A DNA stretch of 36,014 nucleotides, taken from positions 1-36,014 of IMG/VR virus record IMGVR_UViG_3300025104_000140. One strand, written 5' to 3'. Numbering within the stretch: position 1 is the stretch's first letter; each line of letters opens with the position of its first letter. The translations under genes and the position numbers were made by a program. The notes beneath the pieces were generated by a model. That model was not told the origin of the DNA and ran no database searches. It worked only from the letters and a program-made list of their open reading frames with translations. This DNA comes from a virus. This document shows positions 27,944 through 36,014 of the stretch, piece by piece.

Positions 27944-28420
27944 ATGCAAGAACGACTGACCAAAGCCATCAAACAACTGGCCCGCCCTGCGCACCTGGAC
28001 TACCTGGCGCTCTACCCCGGCAGCGTGCTGAAGGACTACGAGGATATGCACGTGGATGTGCAGGTGGACGACCCGCGCCTGGGCGCCCTGACCCGGGTGC
28101 CGATCTGGACGGGACTGCCCGGCGTAACCGTAAAAGTCGCTCCGGGGGCACGAGTACTTGTGGGCTTCCACCAGGGCGACCCCGAGCTGCGCTACTGCGA
28201 TCTGTGGCGGGGCGAGGGGCTGCGGGAAGTGCGGCTCACCGCCAGCGTAAAGGTGACGGTGGATGCGCCCCTGGTGGAGCTGGGGGGCGCGGGGGGCTCG
28301 AATATATTGCTCCAGGGCCAGCCGTTGACGTTTGTGTTTAACACGACCCCTATTGCGATGGTGCCCACCACCGGCACCGTGCAGGCGGGGGGCTCGAGCA
28401 GGGTGCGGGGGGTGCAGTGA
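27944..28420 (+). CDS. Baseplate spike (Mu gp45/gpV-like)
   Basis: A 158-aa protein with an OB-fold-like N-terminus (YPGSVLKDYEDMHVDVQVDDPRLGALTRVPIW then VKVAPGARVLVGFHQGDPELRYC) and a C-terminal region of short repeating beta strands (VRLTASVKVTVDAPLVELGG), the usual triple-stranded needle stalk. It would sit at the tip of the tail tube and puncture the outer membrane. Confidence 0.8.
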   Translation: MQERLTKAIKQLARPAHLDYLALYPGSVLKDYEDMHVDVQVDDPRLGALTRVPIWTGLPGVTVKVAPGARVLVGFHQGDPELRYCDLWRGEGLREVRLTASVKVTVDAPLVELGGAGGSNILLQGQPLTFVFNTTPIAMVPTTGTVQAGGSSRVRGVQ

Positions 28421-28794
28421 TGGCCGACTTCGGCACCGACCTATCGGTTTTCCCTGACCTGTCCTGGACCTTGAAAAGCGGCCTGGACAACCTGGCCGAG
28501 GCGGCAGCCCGCTGCCTCATAACCGCGCCGGGGAGCCTGTTTTATGCCCCCGAGTACCGCCTGGATCTCAAGCAATTCCTGAACCGCGAGATCACCCCGG
28601 AAACCTTGTTCGAGATTGAGGTGCGGGCGACGAATGCGCTGGAGGCCGACCCCCGCATCCTGAGCGCCGAGGTGGTTGCCAGCCAGCCGCAGTGGAACCA
28701 GCTCGATCTGGATATCGTGCTGCAAACCGAGGAAGGCCCCTTCAGCCTGGTGGTGCGGGTCAGCGATCTGAGCGTGGAGGTGCTGCGTGCCTAA
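28420..28794 (+). CDS. Baseplate wedge protein (Mu gp46/W, gp25-like)
   Basis: A 124-aa protein (ATG 28420 overlapping the spike stop; a GTG lies 3 nt upstream). The order is DLSVFPDLSWTLKSGLDNLAEAAARCLITAPGSLF, then LKQFLNREI, then DPRILSAEVVASQPQWNQLDLDIVLQT. This is the lysozyme-like gp25/W wedge pattern, connecting sheath to baseplate. It overlaps baseplate J by 8 nt. Confidence 0.8.
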   Translation: MADFGTDLSVFPDLSWTLKSGLDNLAEAAARCLITAPGSLFYAPEYRLDLKQFLNREITPETLFEIEVRATNALEADPRILSAEVVASQPQWNQLDLDIVLQTEEGPFSLVVRVSDLSVEVLRA

Positions 28795-29869
28795 CCTGCA
28801 ACAGCTACTACAGCCCCGCTCGCGGGATCAGGTGCTGGCTGCGCTGATCCAGTTTTTGCAGAGCAAGGGCTACCCCCCCACCGACTGGGTCGAGGGCAGC
28901 GTCCAACGCACCCTGGTGGAGCTCCAGGCTGCCGGGATTGCCGACCTCGAGGCCCTCCGCGTGGAGATCGCCAAGGGCGGGTTTCTCGATACGGCGACCG
29001 GGGACTACCTGGACTTGCTGGGCCAGAGCGCCTACGCACTCCCCCGCAAGCAGGCCACCTTCGCCCGGCAGACCTTCCGCCTTACCGCCCAGGCGGGGTT
29101 TGGCCCTTACAGCATCCAGCCCGGCCAGCTATGGGCGGGTAATGCCGCCGGATTGCGCTTCAACAACCTGGACGGTGGCACCCTGCCCCTGGGCGGCACA
29201 CTGGATCTGGAGTTTCGGGCCGAGAGCCCGGGCGCGGCGTATAACCTGCCCATTGGCTCCGGCACGATTATGTTCACACCGCTCCCAGGGGTGACCATTG
29301 TGAACACGGCAGTGCTGGAAGCAGCCATTGACAAAGAGAGCGACGCCGCCTACCGCGAGCGTTGCCGGCTGCGCTGGGGGGAGCTGGGCTACGGCGCTAC
29401 CCGCGCCGCCTACGAAAGTTGGGCGCTGTCCAGCACCCCATCAATCACCAAGGTGAGGGCTTTGGACAACAACCCCCGCGGCCAGGGCACGGTGGACGTG
29501 GTGGTCTGGGGGGAGGGCGGCCTGGGGCCGGGGGCCGTTGCCGCGGCGGATGCATACATTCAACAGCGCAAGCCCCTGACCGCCAACGTGCAGGTGTACG
29601 CCGCTACCCAGGTGAACATCCCGGTGACCGCTACCATCCGTCTGCGGGCCGGCTTCCTCACCCAGGTGCAGGCCGAGGTGGCCACCCGACTGACTGCGTT
29701 TCAGCAGAGTCTTCCCATCGGGGCAATCGTATACCGCTCGGCCTTGATCGAAGTGCTATTCGTAACCAACGTCCTCGATGTAGCCCTGACCGCCCCCTCT
29801 GCCGATCAAACCCTGACCCCCACCCAGGTGGCCGGGTTTACGCCGAACGTCACGTACCAGGAGGTGTAG
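28787..29869 (+). CDS. Baseplate J-like wedge protein (Mu gp47)
   Basis: A 360-aa protein from GTG 28787 behind GGAGGTGCTGC. It shows the J family hallmarks: FLDTATGDYLDLLGQSAYALPRKQATFARQTFRLTA, an AGNAAGLRFNNLDGGTLPLGGTLDLEFRAESPGAAYNLP strand block, then KESDAAYRERCRLRWGELGYGATRAAYESWALS and VDVVVWGEGGLG. It forms the wedge core and contacts the tail protein that follows. Confidence 0.9.
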   Translation: MPNLQQLLQPRSRDQVLAALIQFLQSKGYPPTDWVEGSVQRTLVELQAAGIADLEALRVEIAKGGFLDTATGDYLDLLGQSAYALPRKQATFARQTFRLTAQAGFGPYSIQPGQLWAGNAAGLRFNNLDGGTLPLGGTLDLEFRAESPGAAYNLPIGSGTIMFTPLPGVTIVNTAVLEAAIDKESDAAYRERCRLRWGELGYGATRAAYESWALSSTPSITKVRALDNNPRGQGTVDVVVWGEGGLGPGAVAAADAYIQQRKPLTANVQVYAATQVNIPVTATIRLRAGFLTQVQAEVATRLTAFQQSLPIGAIVYRSALIEVLFVTNVLDVALTAPSADQTLTPTQVAGFTPNVTYQEV

Positions 29870-31540
29870 ATGCCAGGCCAGGAGATAGAGTTAATCCCAG
29901 TCCGGCTCTACGAGGACTGGCTGCCTGAGCTGGCCCCGCCCTGGCTGCAACAAGAACGGGGCCGGGCGTTACTGGCCGGCTGGGGCCAGGCGCTGGATGA
30001 GTACGCTTCCCTCGCTGCGACCGGCCTACTGGCCCGCTGGGCCGCCATCGCACCCGAGGACGCCCTAAATCTGCTGGGAACGGAACGGGGCCTGACCCGC
30101 TATCCCGGCGAATCGCTGGAAGGCTGGCGCACCCGGGTGCTCGGGGCTTGGGAATTCTGGCAATGGTCGGGAACAGAATATGGTCTCGCGGTGGCCCTGT
30201 CGCAGCTTGGCTACGCCTCCGCAATTGTGCCCGTCTGGACCTACGACACTGCGCGGTGGAGTGAGTTCGATATCTATATTTATCCCGCCAGCCGTAGCTA
30301 TGACGGCACCCCCGAGGAGCGGGCCCGCATCCTGGCGATTATCAACAAAGTCAAACCGGCCCACACCAGGCTGGCGGCTGCCTATTACGTCGGATTTGGC
30401 CCGCTCACCTGGAACCCGTCCGGCCTGACCTGGGATCCTCCCGGCCAGGTGTGGGGGGCACCTCCCATCCAGCTGTGGCCAGAGCAATCGTATTACCCAA
30501 ACCCGACGGGGTTGCGTACCTTTTATGTATCCCCGTCAGGCTCCAATAGCAATCCGGGCACCATCAACCAGCCCTGGCAAACCATTGGGTACGCCATCAG
30601 CCAACTGACGGCGGGAGATGTGCTGCGAGTCCTCGACGGGGTATACAACGAATATGTGCACATCAATCGCAACGGCACCCCCACCAACCGCATTGTGATC
30701 ATGGCGCAGAACAAATGGGGCGCCAAAATCAATGCCGCTGGGCATAACTACGGCATCACTTTTGGGGGCAGCTATATCGATGTGATCGGGTTCGAGGTAT
30801 ACGGGGCGGCGAGGGTGGGGATAATGTCCTGGACGTATAACCCGGCCAACGTGTACCAGAGCAACCGGGTGCTGTGGTGCTATGTGCACGATATCATCCC
30901 ACCCTGCGATTCGGATGGCGGCGCGGGGATTGTTTTTTCCACCTACTCGGAAAACTGCGAAGCAGCCTACAACGTGGTGCGGGATATTGGGAACTACGCT
31001 GCCGGGCCCTGCACCTGGATTCATGGCATCTACGCCCAGGGGTATGGGGCCATCGTCCGAGGTAACTTTGTGCAGCGTGTGCGAGGGTACGGCCTGGATA
31101 ACTGGCACAGACCGAAGAATGGGTACATCATCAACAACACTGTGGTGAACTGCCGGTATGGTGGGCTCTCGCTGGGCACCGACGTGGCGGGGCACACGGT
31201 GGATGGATACCTGGTTGCCAACAACATCTTTGCCCTCAACGGCAGCTACGGGGTGCAGGAGGTGGCCCAGACCGGGGTCAACCAATTTTTGAATAACCTC
31301 AACTGGGGCAACCCCACCAACTGGGCGCTGGCGACCAGCACCCATCAAAACAGCATCAACGCCGATCCAAAGTTTGTGGACTATCAGGCCAGCGGCAACG
31401 GCAACTACCGATTGCTGCAAAGCAGCCCGGCCATCAACGCAGGGGCGCTGGTGAGCCAGCTCCCCGAATACGATCTGGATGGATTGCCCAGGCTGCGCGG
31501 GGCGCCCGACATTGGCGCCTACGAACTACAGGAGGCCTAA
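29870..31540 (+). CDS. Baseplate wedge gp48-like protein fused to a right-handed beta-helix
   Basis: A 556-aa protein. Residues 1-210 match the Mu gp48/tail protein I-like group (LLGTERGLTRYPGESLEGWRTRVLGAWEFWQWSGTEYG, WSEFDIYIYP). Residues about 215-556 begin TFYVSPSGSNSNPGTINQPWQTIGYAIS and continue as parallel beta-helix rungs with NRIVIMAQN, YIDVIGFEVYGA, NTVVNCRYGGLSLG and a SPAINAGALV ... GAPDIGAYEL end. This C-terminal pattern occurs in polysaccharide-binding or -cleaving proteins. A tailspike or depolymerase covalently attached to the wedge is the likely meaning. Catalytic residues are not identifiable by eye. Confidence 0.85.
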   Translation: MPGQEIELIPVRLYEDWLPELAPPWLQQERGRALLAGWGQALDEYASLAATGLLARWAAIAPEDALNLLGTERGLTRYPGESLEGWRTRVLGAWEFWQWSGTEYGLAVALSQLGYASAIVPVWTYDTARWSEFDIYIYPASRSYDGTPEERARILAIINKVKPAHTRLAAAYYVGFGPLTWNPSGLTWDPPGQVWGAPPIQLWPEQSYYPNPTGLRTFYVSPSGSNSNPGTINQPWQTIGYAISQLTAGDVLRVLDGVYNEYVHINRNGTPTNRIVIMAQNKWGAKINAAGHNYGITFGGSYIDVIGFEVYGAARVGIMSWTYNPANVYQSNRVLWCYVHDIIPPCDSDGGAGIVFSTYSENCEAAYNVVRDIGNYAAGPCTWIHGIYAQGYGAIVRGNFVQRVRGYGLDNWHRPKNGYIINNTVVNCRYGGLSLGTDVAGHTVDGYLVANNIFALNGSYGVQEVAQTGVNQFLNNLNWGNPTNWALATSTHQNSINADPKFVDYQASGNGNYRLLQSSPAINAGALVSQLPEYDLDGLPRLRGAPDIGAYELQEA

Positions 31541-32641
31541 ATGCCAAAAACACTCAACCCCACCAACGCTTTTCCTACCAGCATCCCAAACTTCCCACAG
31601 GCCGGGAACAACGAGCCGGTGGCCATCGGCCCACTGGAAGCCGCCATCCAGGCGGTGCTCAACCGCACCGAGCACCTGCACCAATCGCGGTTGGTGGTCG
31701 AAGGGGCCGGCATCAAGCGCATCCAGAGGGTGGCGTCGCTATCAGCCCTGCAAAACCTGGCCGGGATGAGTGACGGCGACGTCGTGGATGTCGAGGGATA
31801 TGGACGCTATCGTTTGTACAACCCATCGGCCCTCGTCGCCGATGGGTTGTGGATCCTAACCGCCACCGGCGGAGGCCGATGGGTGCATGTGTTGAACACC
31901 CTGCGGGGAGCGAACTCCGGCCTGGCCACGCTGACTAGCGGCGGGCAGCTGGCCCAGGATGTGCGGGACGGCAGCATCCTCACCGCGCACCTGGCCAACG
32001 CTGCGGTCACCGGCCCCAAGCTGGCCCCGGGGGCTGTAATAGCCAGCTTGGGCTACACACCCCTTAACAAGGCCGGCGACACCATGACCGGCCAGTTGAT
32101 CAACACCGAGCGCATATTCGCCCACCGGCAAATAGGGTCGGGGGGACCGTTCATAAGCGTGGCTATCGGGGACGATGACACGGGGTTGAACTGGGTGAGC
32201 GATGGCCTTGTGAATATGGTTGCCAACGGGATTGTGGCTGCTCAATGGAGTGGAGCTGAATTCAATGTGAATGTTCCGATCAACGGGCGGTACAACCACC
32301 AGCGCCGATTCACGGTGAGTGGGTGCGTTGGTGGGACGGGTGGTGGAACGCTGGCAAATGGAGATACCAGTACTCGGCAAACATTCGCGGTGCAGTTAAA
32401 CAATCAGGTGTTGCGATTAGTCCGGGCGCGATTTTGGCCGCTAACATCGCTGAAGCTGCGGGTAAGCAACACTCTGGTGTGGACCAGCAGCACTTACGGA
32501 GGTGAGTTTACACCGAATGTGGCGCTTTGTAACCAAACCTCAAGCACCATTCTCGTATTCATAGACCTCCTGAACGACTCGGGGGCATCAGTGACAATTC
32601 CACAAGCTGCGGGCTGGTGGCTGGAGTTCGAGATTCAATAG
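31541..32641 (+). CDS. Tail fibre protein (366 aa)
   Basis: The N-terminal part (about 1-60) has MPKTLNPTNAFPTSIPNFPQAG. A small barrel-like module (about 65-125) carries GDVVDVEGYGRYRLYN and GGRWVHVLN. A GYTPLNKAGDTMTGQL fibre motif lies at about 169-184. The C-terminal part is beta-rich with TLVWTSSTYGGEF and GWWLEFEIQ. ATG 31541 follows AGGAGGCC. The fibre motif is widely shared among phage fibres. This gene and those downstream are less GC3-biased than head genes. Confidence 0.8.
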   Translation: MPKTLNPTNAFPTSIPNFPQAGNNEPVAIGPLEAAIQAVLNRTEHLHQSRLVVEGAGIKRIQRVASLSALQNLAGMSDGDVVDVEGYGRYRLYNPSALVADGLWILTATGGGRWVHVLNTLRGANSGLATLTSGGQLAQDVRDGSILTAHLANAAVTGPKLAPGAVIASLGYTPLNKAGDTMTGQLINTERIFAHRQIGSGGPFISVAIGDDDTGLNWVSDGLVNMVANGIVAAQWSGAEFNVNVPINGRYNHQRRFTVSGCVGGTGGGTLANGDTSTRQTFAVQLNNQVLRLVRARFWPLTSLKLRVSNTLVWTSSTYGGEFTPNVALCNQTSSTILVFIDLLNDSGASVTIPQAAGWWLEFEIQ

Positions 32642-32643
32642 CT

Positions 32644-32802
32644 ATGGACGAAAAAGAACGCACCATCCAAATCCTGGGGCAGAAGCTGGCCCAGGCCGAA
32701 ACAAACCACGCCTATTTGATGGCGCTGCTCGAGGCGGCCCTGGAGCGAGAAAAAGCGCTCCAGGAGAAGCTGAAAGATCTCGAGGCCAAACCAGCCGAAT
32801 AG
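32644..32802 (+). CDS. 52-aa coiled-coil protein in fibre region
   Basis: MDEKERTIQILGQKLAQAET begins a single long charged helix lasting nearly the whole protein (LLEAALEREKALQEKLKDLEAK). Heptad-like Leu spacing suggests a coiled coil. It starts 2 nt after the fibre stop. It might assist fibre trimerisation or be a small structural rod. No family is recognised. Confidence 0.55.
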   Translation: MDEKERTIQILGQKLAQAETNHAYLMALLEAALEREKALQEKLKDLEAKPAE

Positions 32803-32810
32803 GAGGCCCA

Positions 32811-33194
32811 ATGCCTACAGAACGGGGAAAGCTGACCGCCTTTCCCACCATCCACCGTGGTGTGTCAGGCTACGCCTACCGGGTGGTGTTCACCCGCAGC
32901 TACCGCGCCCCTAACGGGGAGCGGATACCGGCGAACTTCAACGGCCTCGAGGCCCGCCTCACCATCTACCCGGCCAACAAGCAGGGCCCCCCGCTCCTGG
33001 ACGTGAGCACCACCCCGGCCAACTCCAACCTGTATTTCACCCTGAACGGGCCGGATCGGGTGGCACTGACCTGGTTCATGCCTCACACCGAGGTGGCGGC
33101 CCTGACCTGGAAGCAGGGTTGGGGTGAGCTGGCCCTGATTGAAGGGGCCCACCGCTGGAAGTGGCTGGAAGGGAAGGTGGTGGTGGGTGATTGA
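32811..33194 (+). CDS. Beta-rich tail accessory protein (BppU/Ig-like pattern)
   Basis: A 127-aa protein with FTRSYRAPNGERIPANFNGLEARLTIYPAN, LLDVSTTPANSNLYFTLNGPDRVALTW and AALTWKQGWGELALIEGAHRWKWLEGKVVV. This strand order is common in upper baseplate/fibre-base domains of the BppU/DUF2479 type. ATG 32811 follows GGAGGCCC. It probably links fibre modules to the baseplate; this is pattern-based. Confidence 0.6.
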   Translation: MPTERGKLTAFPTIHRGVSGYAYRVVFTRSYRAPNGERIPANFNGLEARLTIYPANKQGPPLLDVSTTPANSNLYFTLNGPDRVALTWFMPHTEVAALTWKQGWGELALIEGAHRWKWLEGKVVVGD

Positions 33195-33681
33195 GGTTAT
33201 AGAGGTTAGGGAGCACTACGAGACCACGCTCGAGACCACCCAGATCGAGGTGGTGGAGCTGGGCGTGGACGTGCAGACGGCGCTGGCGTACCCCGAAGTG
33301 GAGCTGGTGGAGCAGGGCATCATCGTGGTACAGACGGGCACGGGTGGAGGGGGCGCCGCCCCGGTGCTCCGCGCCTTCACCTTGGGCGTCCCCTCGCCCA
33401 TGTTGCTGCACACGGTGCAAGCGCCAACCCTACTCGCCAGTGTAGAGCTCGATGTTCGCACCCCCTTCAACGGGGCAGGCGCCCAGCTATCCATCGGCCA
33501 GCCCGGCCAGCCGGGCCGGTTCATGTCGGCAAGCGAGAATGACCCCGCCTTTGCCGCCCAGTACGAGGTATTCCCAAACCTCGAGCTGGCCCCCGGTGAA
33601 GGCATTTACCTATTCATCACCCCCGGAGCGGGCACCACCCAGGGCGCGGGCGTGGTGATTCTCAACCTGGTCCCGCTATAG
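33187..33681 (+). CDS. Tail adhesin module A (164 aa)
   Basis: GTG 33187 overlaps the upstream stop by 8 nt and has AAGGTGG before it. Residues about 1-55 form strand-rich text with Val/Glu repeats. From about 65 to 164 a beta-sandwich module with DVRTPFNGAGAQLSIG, RFMSASENDPAF and FPNLELAPGEGIYLF appears. The same module recurs in the next gene, so the two are paralogues. Likely a receptor-binding or stabilising domain. Confidence 0.65.
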   Translation: MIEVIEVREHYETTLETTQIEVVELGVDVQTALAYPEVELVEQGIIVVQTGTGGGGAAPVLRAFTLGVPSPMLLHTVQAPTLLASVELDVRTPFNGAGAQLSIGQPGQPGRFMSASENDPAFAAQYEVFPNLELAPGEGIYLFITPGAGTTQGAGVVILNLVPL

Positions 33682-33689
33682 GAGATGAT

Positions 33690-34355
33690 ATGAGCAACCC
33701 CCTGAAGGAACTTTTTGGCACCCTGCGCGACCAGTTCCAGATCGGCCTGGCCAGCGCCACGGCTGCCTTGTTAAAAACCGCCTCCGGGCGGTTGGATTTC
33801 CGCAACCGGGCCGACAGCGCCCACATCGATATCCGGGTCAAGGCCCTTCAGCTCAACGATGGGGATACCAACCAGATCACCATCCAGAGCCCCGCCATCA
33901 GCGCCGACTATACCCTAACTTTGCCGACAGCGCAGGGTGCGGCCAACCAGGTGCTGGCGCAAAGCAGCACCCCAGGGGTGCTCGAGTGGGCCAACGTGGC
34001 TGTGGCCAACGATACGGTCAAGACCGATACCACCAGCCTGGCGTTCAACTCCGCCGCCACCGTCAGCATGTTCGCCCTGCCGGCCAATGCCAGGGTGCTG
34101 CGGGTACGGCTCATCATAGATACGCCCTTCACGGGCGGTACGGGGGCGCAAGTCTCGGTGGGCATATCGGGCAATACGGCGAAATACATGGGGGCTACCG
34201 AGAACGACCTCAGCTACCCGGCCCTGACCAGCTTTGAGGTGGAACCCAACCTGACGCCGGTCGGCTCGGTGGAAAACATCATCGCCACCTACGCCGCCAA
34301 CGGCGCCACGGCAGGCGCGGCCCGCATCGAAGTGGATTACGTCCTGCCCGGATAG
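33690..34355 (+). CDS. Tail adhesin module B (221 aa)
   Basis: The N-terminal part (1-110) reads like a fibre shaft (TASGRLDFRNRADSAHIDIRVKALQLNDG, then QITIQSPAISADYTLTLP). The C-terminal module (about 118-221) has LIIDTPFTGGTGAQVSVG, KYMGATENDLSY and FEVEPNLTP, clearly related to module A. AGGAGATGAT precedes ATG 33690. It probably forms a trimeric fibre segment with a receptor-contact head. Confidence 0.65.
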   Translation: MSNPLKELFGTLRDQFQIGLASATAALLKTASGRLDFRNRADSAHIDIRVKALQLNDGDTNQITIQSPAISADYTLTLPTAQGAANQVLAQSSTPGVLEWANVAVANDTVKTDTTSLAFNSAATVSMFALPANARVLRVRLIIDTPFTGGTGAQVSVGISGNTAKYMGATENDLSYPALTSFEVEPNLTPVGSVENIIATYAANGATAGAARIEVDYVLPG

Positions 34356-34365
34356 GGGGTAGGGC

Positions 34366-35157
34366 ATGAGCAAGATTGAGAGCAGGCTGGCCGGTACGCG
34401 GGTTCCCTTCGGTCTGCCCGTGTTTACGCTGGCGACTCGCCCGAACCTGTCGGCCAACGATACGGGCCGCCAAATCTATGTAGCCGATGCCCCAACCGGC
34501 CAGCGCATACAGGTCTGGACGGGCACGACCTGGGAGGCCCCCATCGCGGGGGCCTCCTTCAGGGCTCATCGGGCCACCTGGTCTACCGGCCAGAACACCA
34601 TCAACCTACCCTGGACACCGAGGGGCGACGTAGCTGTGTTTGTGGTGGCCAAGGCCGAGTTTCTGGTCGAGGGCGGGGGCAACGACTACACGGTCGCCGG
34701 GGCTGTGCTCACGCTGACCGCCGCAGGTCAGGCAAAGCTGGCCAACAACGATGTGCTGCTCATTGTGGGGGCGGAGAGCGCCTCCGGCGGCAGCCTCAAC
34801 AGCATCCAGAGTTTCGTGATCGCTGCCAGCGACGAGACCAGCAACCTGACCACCGGCACGGCTAAGGTGACTTTCCGCATGCCGTATGCGTTTATCCTAA
34901 CAGCGGTGCGAGCGAGCCTGAGCACGGCCTCAACCAGCGGTTTGGTTGTGGTTGACATTCGGAAGAACGGAGCTTCTATCATGGGCAGCAACAAGCTGTC
35001 TATTGATTCCAACGAGCGCACCAGCACCACGGCAGCCACCCAGCCCAACCTGGTTGACACCAACCTGGGGGACGATGCCGAAATCAGCATAGACATCACC
35101 TCGGCGGGCACCGGGGCCAAGGGTCTCAAAGTGACATTAATTGGATATCCGTCATGA
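34366..35157 (+). CDS. Tail adhesin module C (263 aa)
   Basis: It begins with LATRPNLSANDTGRQIYVADAPTGQRIQVWTG, a common head-binding or fibre-base repeat. A beta domain (about 65-140) and a C-terminal jelly-roll-like module (about 145-263) follow: SFVIAASDETSNLTTGTAKVTFRM, VRASLSTASTSGLVVVDIRKNGASI, NLVDTNLGDDAEISIDI. The last module is frequent at fibre tips. The stop overlaps the next start (ATGA). Function is predicted host recognition. Confidence 0.65.
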   Translation: MSKIESRLAGTRVPFGLPVFTLATRPNLSANDTGRQIYVADAPTGQRIQVWTGTTWEAPIAGASFRAHRATWSTGQNTINLPWTPRGDVAVFVVAKAEFLVEGGGNDYTVAGAVLTLTAAGQAKLANNDVLLIVGAESASGGSLNSIQSFVIAASDETSNLTTGTAKVTFRMPYAFILTAVRASLSTASTSGLVVVDIRKNGASIMGSNKLSIDSNERTSTTAATQPNLVDTNLGDDAEISIDITSAGTGAKGLKVTLIGYPS

Positions 35158-36014
35158 GCAAGATAATCATTAACCCATTTGTATTTGGTGCAAAGGTGAG
35201 TGGGCTGTCGGCAGCCTGGCACGATGGGTACGCGGTCGTAAATTGGAACGCGCTGGCTGCCGACAGCTATGAAATAGGAATCTCCACGGTATCGGGAGGC
35301 CCCTATACCTTTTTTGGTGTAGGCAACAACACGTCCTTTGAGGTAGGGGGGCTGCTTAACGGCACGACCTACTACCTTGTGGCCAGGGCAATCATTGACG
35401 GTGTTCCACAGCCCACGAGCGACGAGGTCAGCGGAAGCCCGAGTAATACAGCAGGCTACAGTCAAACGGACGCCGATGCGGGCTGGCGCAATGCCGGAAG
35501 TGGCATTCAGAGTATTAATACAGCAGCCAACCGCCCCTGGCAGGGCGATGCGGGAATATCCAGGCAGACCGTAGGTTTTTACAATCAAAATGGGCAAGAT
35601 TACGATACTCCCACACTTCAGCTTCTTAACCCCGCAAGAAGGATCCGACTCCGGATAGCTGACGTTGCCACCCCAGATTCCCCGATTGCGCTGTGGATTC
35701 GCAGCCAGACCCAGTGGTATGGCGATCAGTGGCAGGTGTTTTGGGACCCCAGCAGCAACTTCATTTCTCTCGGGGAAATCACAGGCGGCACATACACGTA
35801 TGTCACCGGCGCCAGCGGCCCCAGCCGTTCCAACGCGCAAGCGCACACCCTGGAAGTGCGGGATACGGGAACAATCATCAGTGTTTACGCGAACGGGTCA
35901 CTGCTCGTTAGCCATCCGACCACCAGTAAGGCGTCTAACCAGTATTGCGGATTCCAGATCGGGCCGGGTAGTTCCGGGCGCGTGCGGTGGCTAAGCATAG
36001 ATAACGCAGCTTAG
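35154..36014 (+). CDS. Fibronectin type III + LamG-like adhesin (286 aa)
   Basis: Residues about 13-95 form an Fn3 domain (SGLSAAWHDGYAVVNWNALAADSYEIGISTVSGG then GLLNGTTYYLVARAIIDG). Residues about 115-286 resemble a concanavalin/LamG sandwich (IRLRIADVATPDSPIALWI, HTLEVRDTGTIISVYANGSLLVSH, YCGFQIGPGSSGRVRWLSID). Such pairs bind sugars or surfaces. The coding bias is less GC-rich than for the head genes. The window ends exactly at its stop codon, so later fibre or assembly genes and the prophage right end are outside. Confidence 0.75.
   Translation: MSKIIINPFVFGAKVSGLSAAWHDGYAVVNWNALAADSYEIGISTVSGGPYTFFGVGNNTSFEVGGLLNGTTYYLVARAIIDGVPQPTSDEVSGSPSNTAGYSQTDADAGWRNAGSGIQSINTAANRPWQGDAGISRQTVGFYNQNGQDYDTPTLQLLNPARRIRLRIADVATPDSPIALWIRSQTQWYGDQWQVFWDPSSNFISLGEITGGTYTYVTGASGPSRSNAQAHTLEVRDTGTIISVYANGSLLVSHPTTSKASNQYCGFQIGPGSSGRVRWLSIDNAA

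Noticed and set aside
1-36014. CRISPR array, tRNA, rRNA or insertion sequences
   Set aside because: No regularly spaced repeats, cloverleaf-like sequences with CCA ends, rRNA segments or IS-type transposase genes with inverted ends were seen apart from the Mu-type transposase itself.

Overview
The window is most of a Mu-like transposable (myovirus-type) prophage. Gene content follows the Mu plan: divergent repressor and Cro/Ner-like regulator, MuA-type DDE transposase, MuB-type ATPase, a run of small early genes, then terminase, portal, MuF, protease/scaffold, gpT capsid, gp36/gp37 homologues, sheath, tube, frameshifted chaperone, tape measure, baseplate and fibres. High GC with strong GC3 bias, very frequent CTCGAG, and promoters whose -10 box lies about 8 nt from the ATG (leaderless starts) suggest a Thermales host such as Meiothermus or Thermus. 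This host assignment is inference; no host marker gene is visible. The prophage right end is not in the window, and the left end cannot be placed.

Layout. 1-116: left flank. 117-1112: immunity region, LexA-like repressor (-) against a small XRE protein (+), with overlapping promoters. 1099-4012: transposition genes. 4009-9706: about 16 small, tightly overlapping early genes, mostly unrecognised, including two micro membrane proteins, two Cys4 zinc proteins, a tandem paralogue pair, a four-helix membrane protein with a C-terminal winged helix, and a possible late regulator. 9693-9757: conserved promoter-like box plus intrinsic terminator. 9767-15126: small membrane protein, packaging genes, portal, MuF with a probable C-terminal nuclease toxin. 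15217-16574: a second, self-contained regulatory cassette with an antirepressor-like gene and a partner (-) divergent from a small XRE gene (+), around a perfect palindrome. 16573-16643: second copy of the box plus terminator. 16666-24022: holin-like protein, protease with nested scaffold, decoration protein, capsid, gp35/36-like, endolysin, gpG-like, phage HU, gp37-like, sheath, tube. 24079-29869: frameshifted chaperone, tape measure, baseplate. 29870-36014: a baseplate wedge protein fused to a beta-helix, then fibre and adhesin modules.

Working model. The repressor and XRE protein decide lysogeny. The early operon makes transposase, MuB and many host-takeover candidates. Two late operons appear to start at matching boxes, each followed within about 15-25 nt by a terminator hairpin, which suggests that late expression needs an activator and/or antitermination. 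The second XRE/antirepressor pair sits between the two late operons and may be an accessory switch or moron. The most notable items are the duplicated box-plus-terminator late control sites, the internal antirepressor switch, the MuF-toxin fusion, the phage HU gene, the wedge/beta-helix fusion, and the membrane-bound winged-helix protein.
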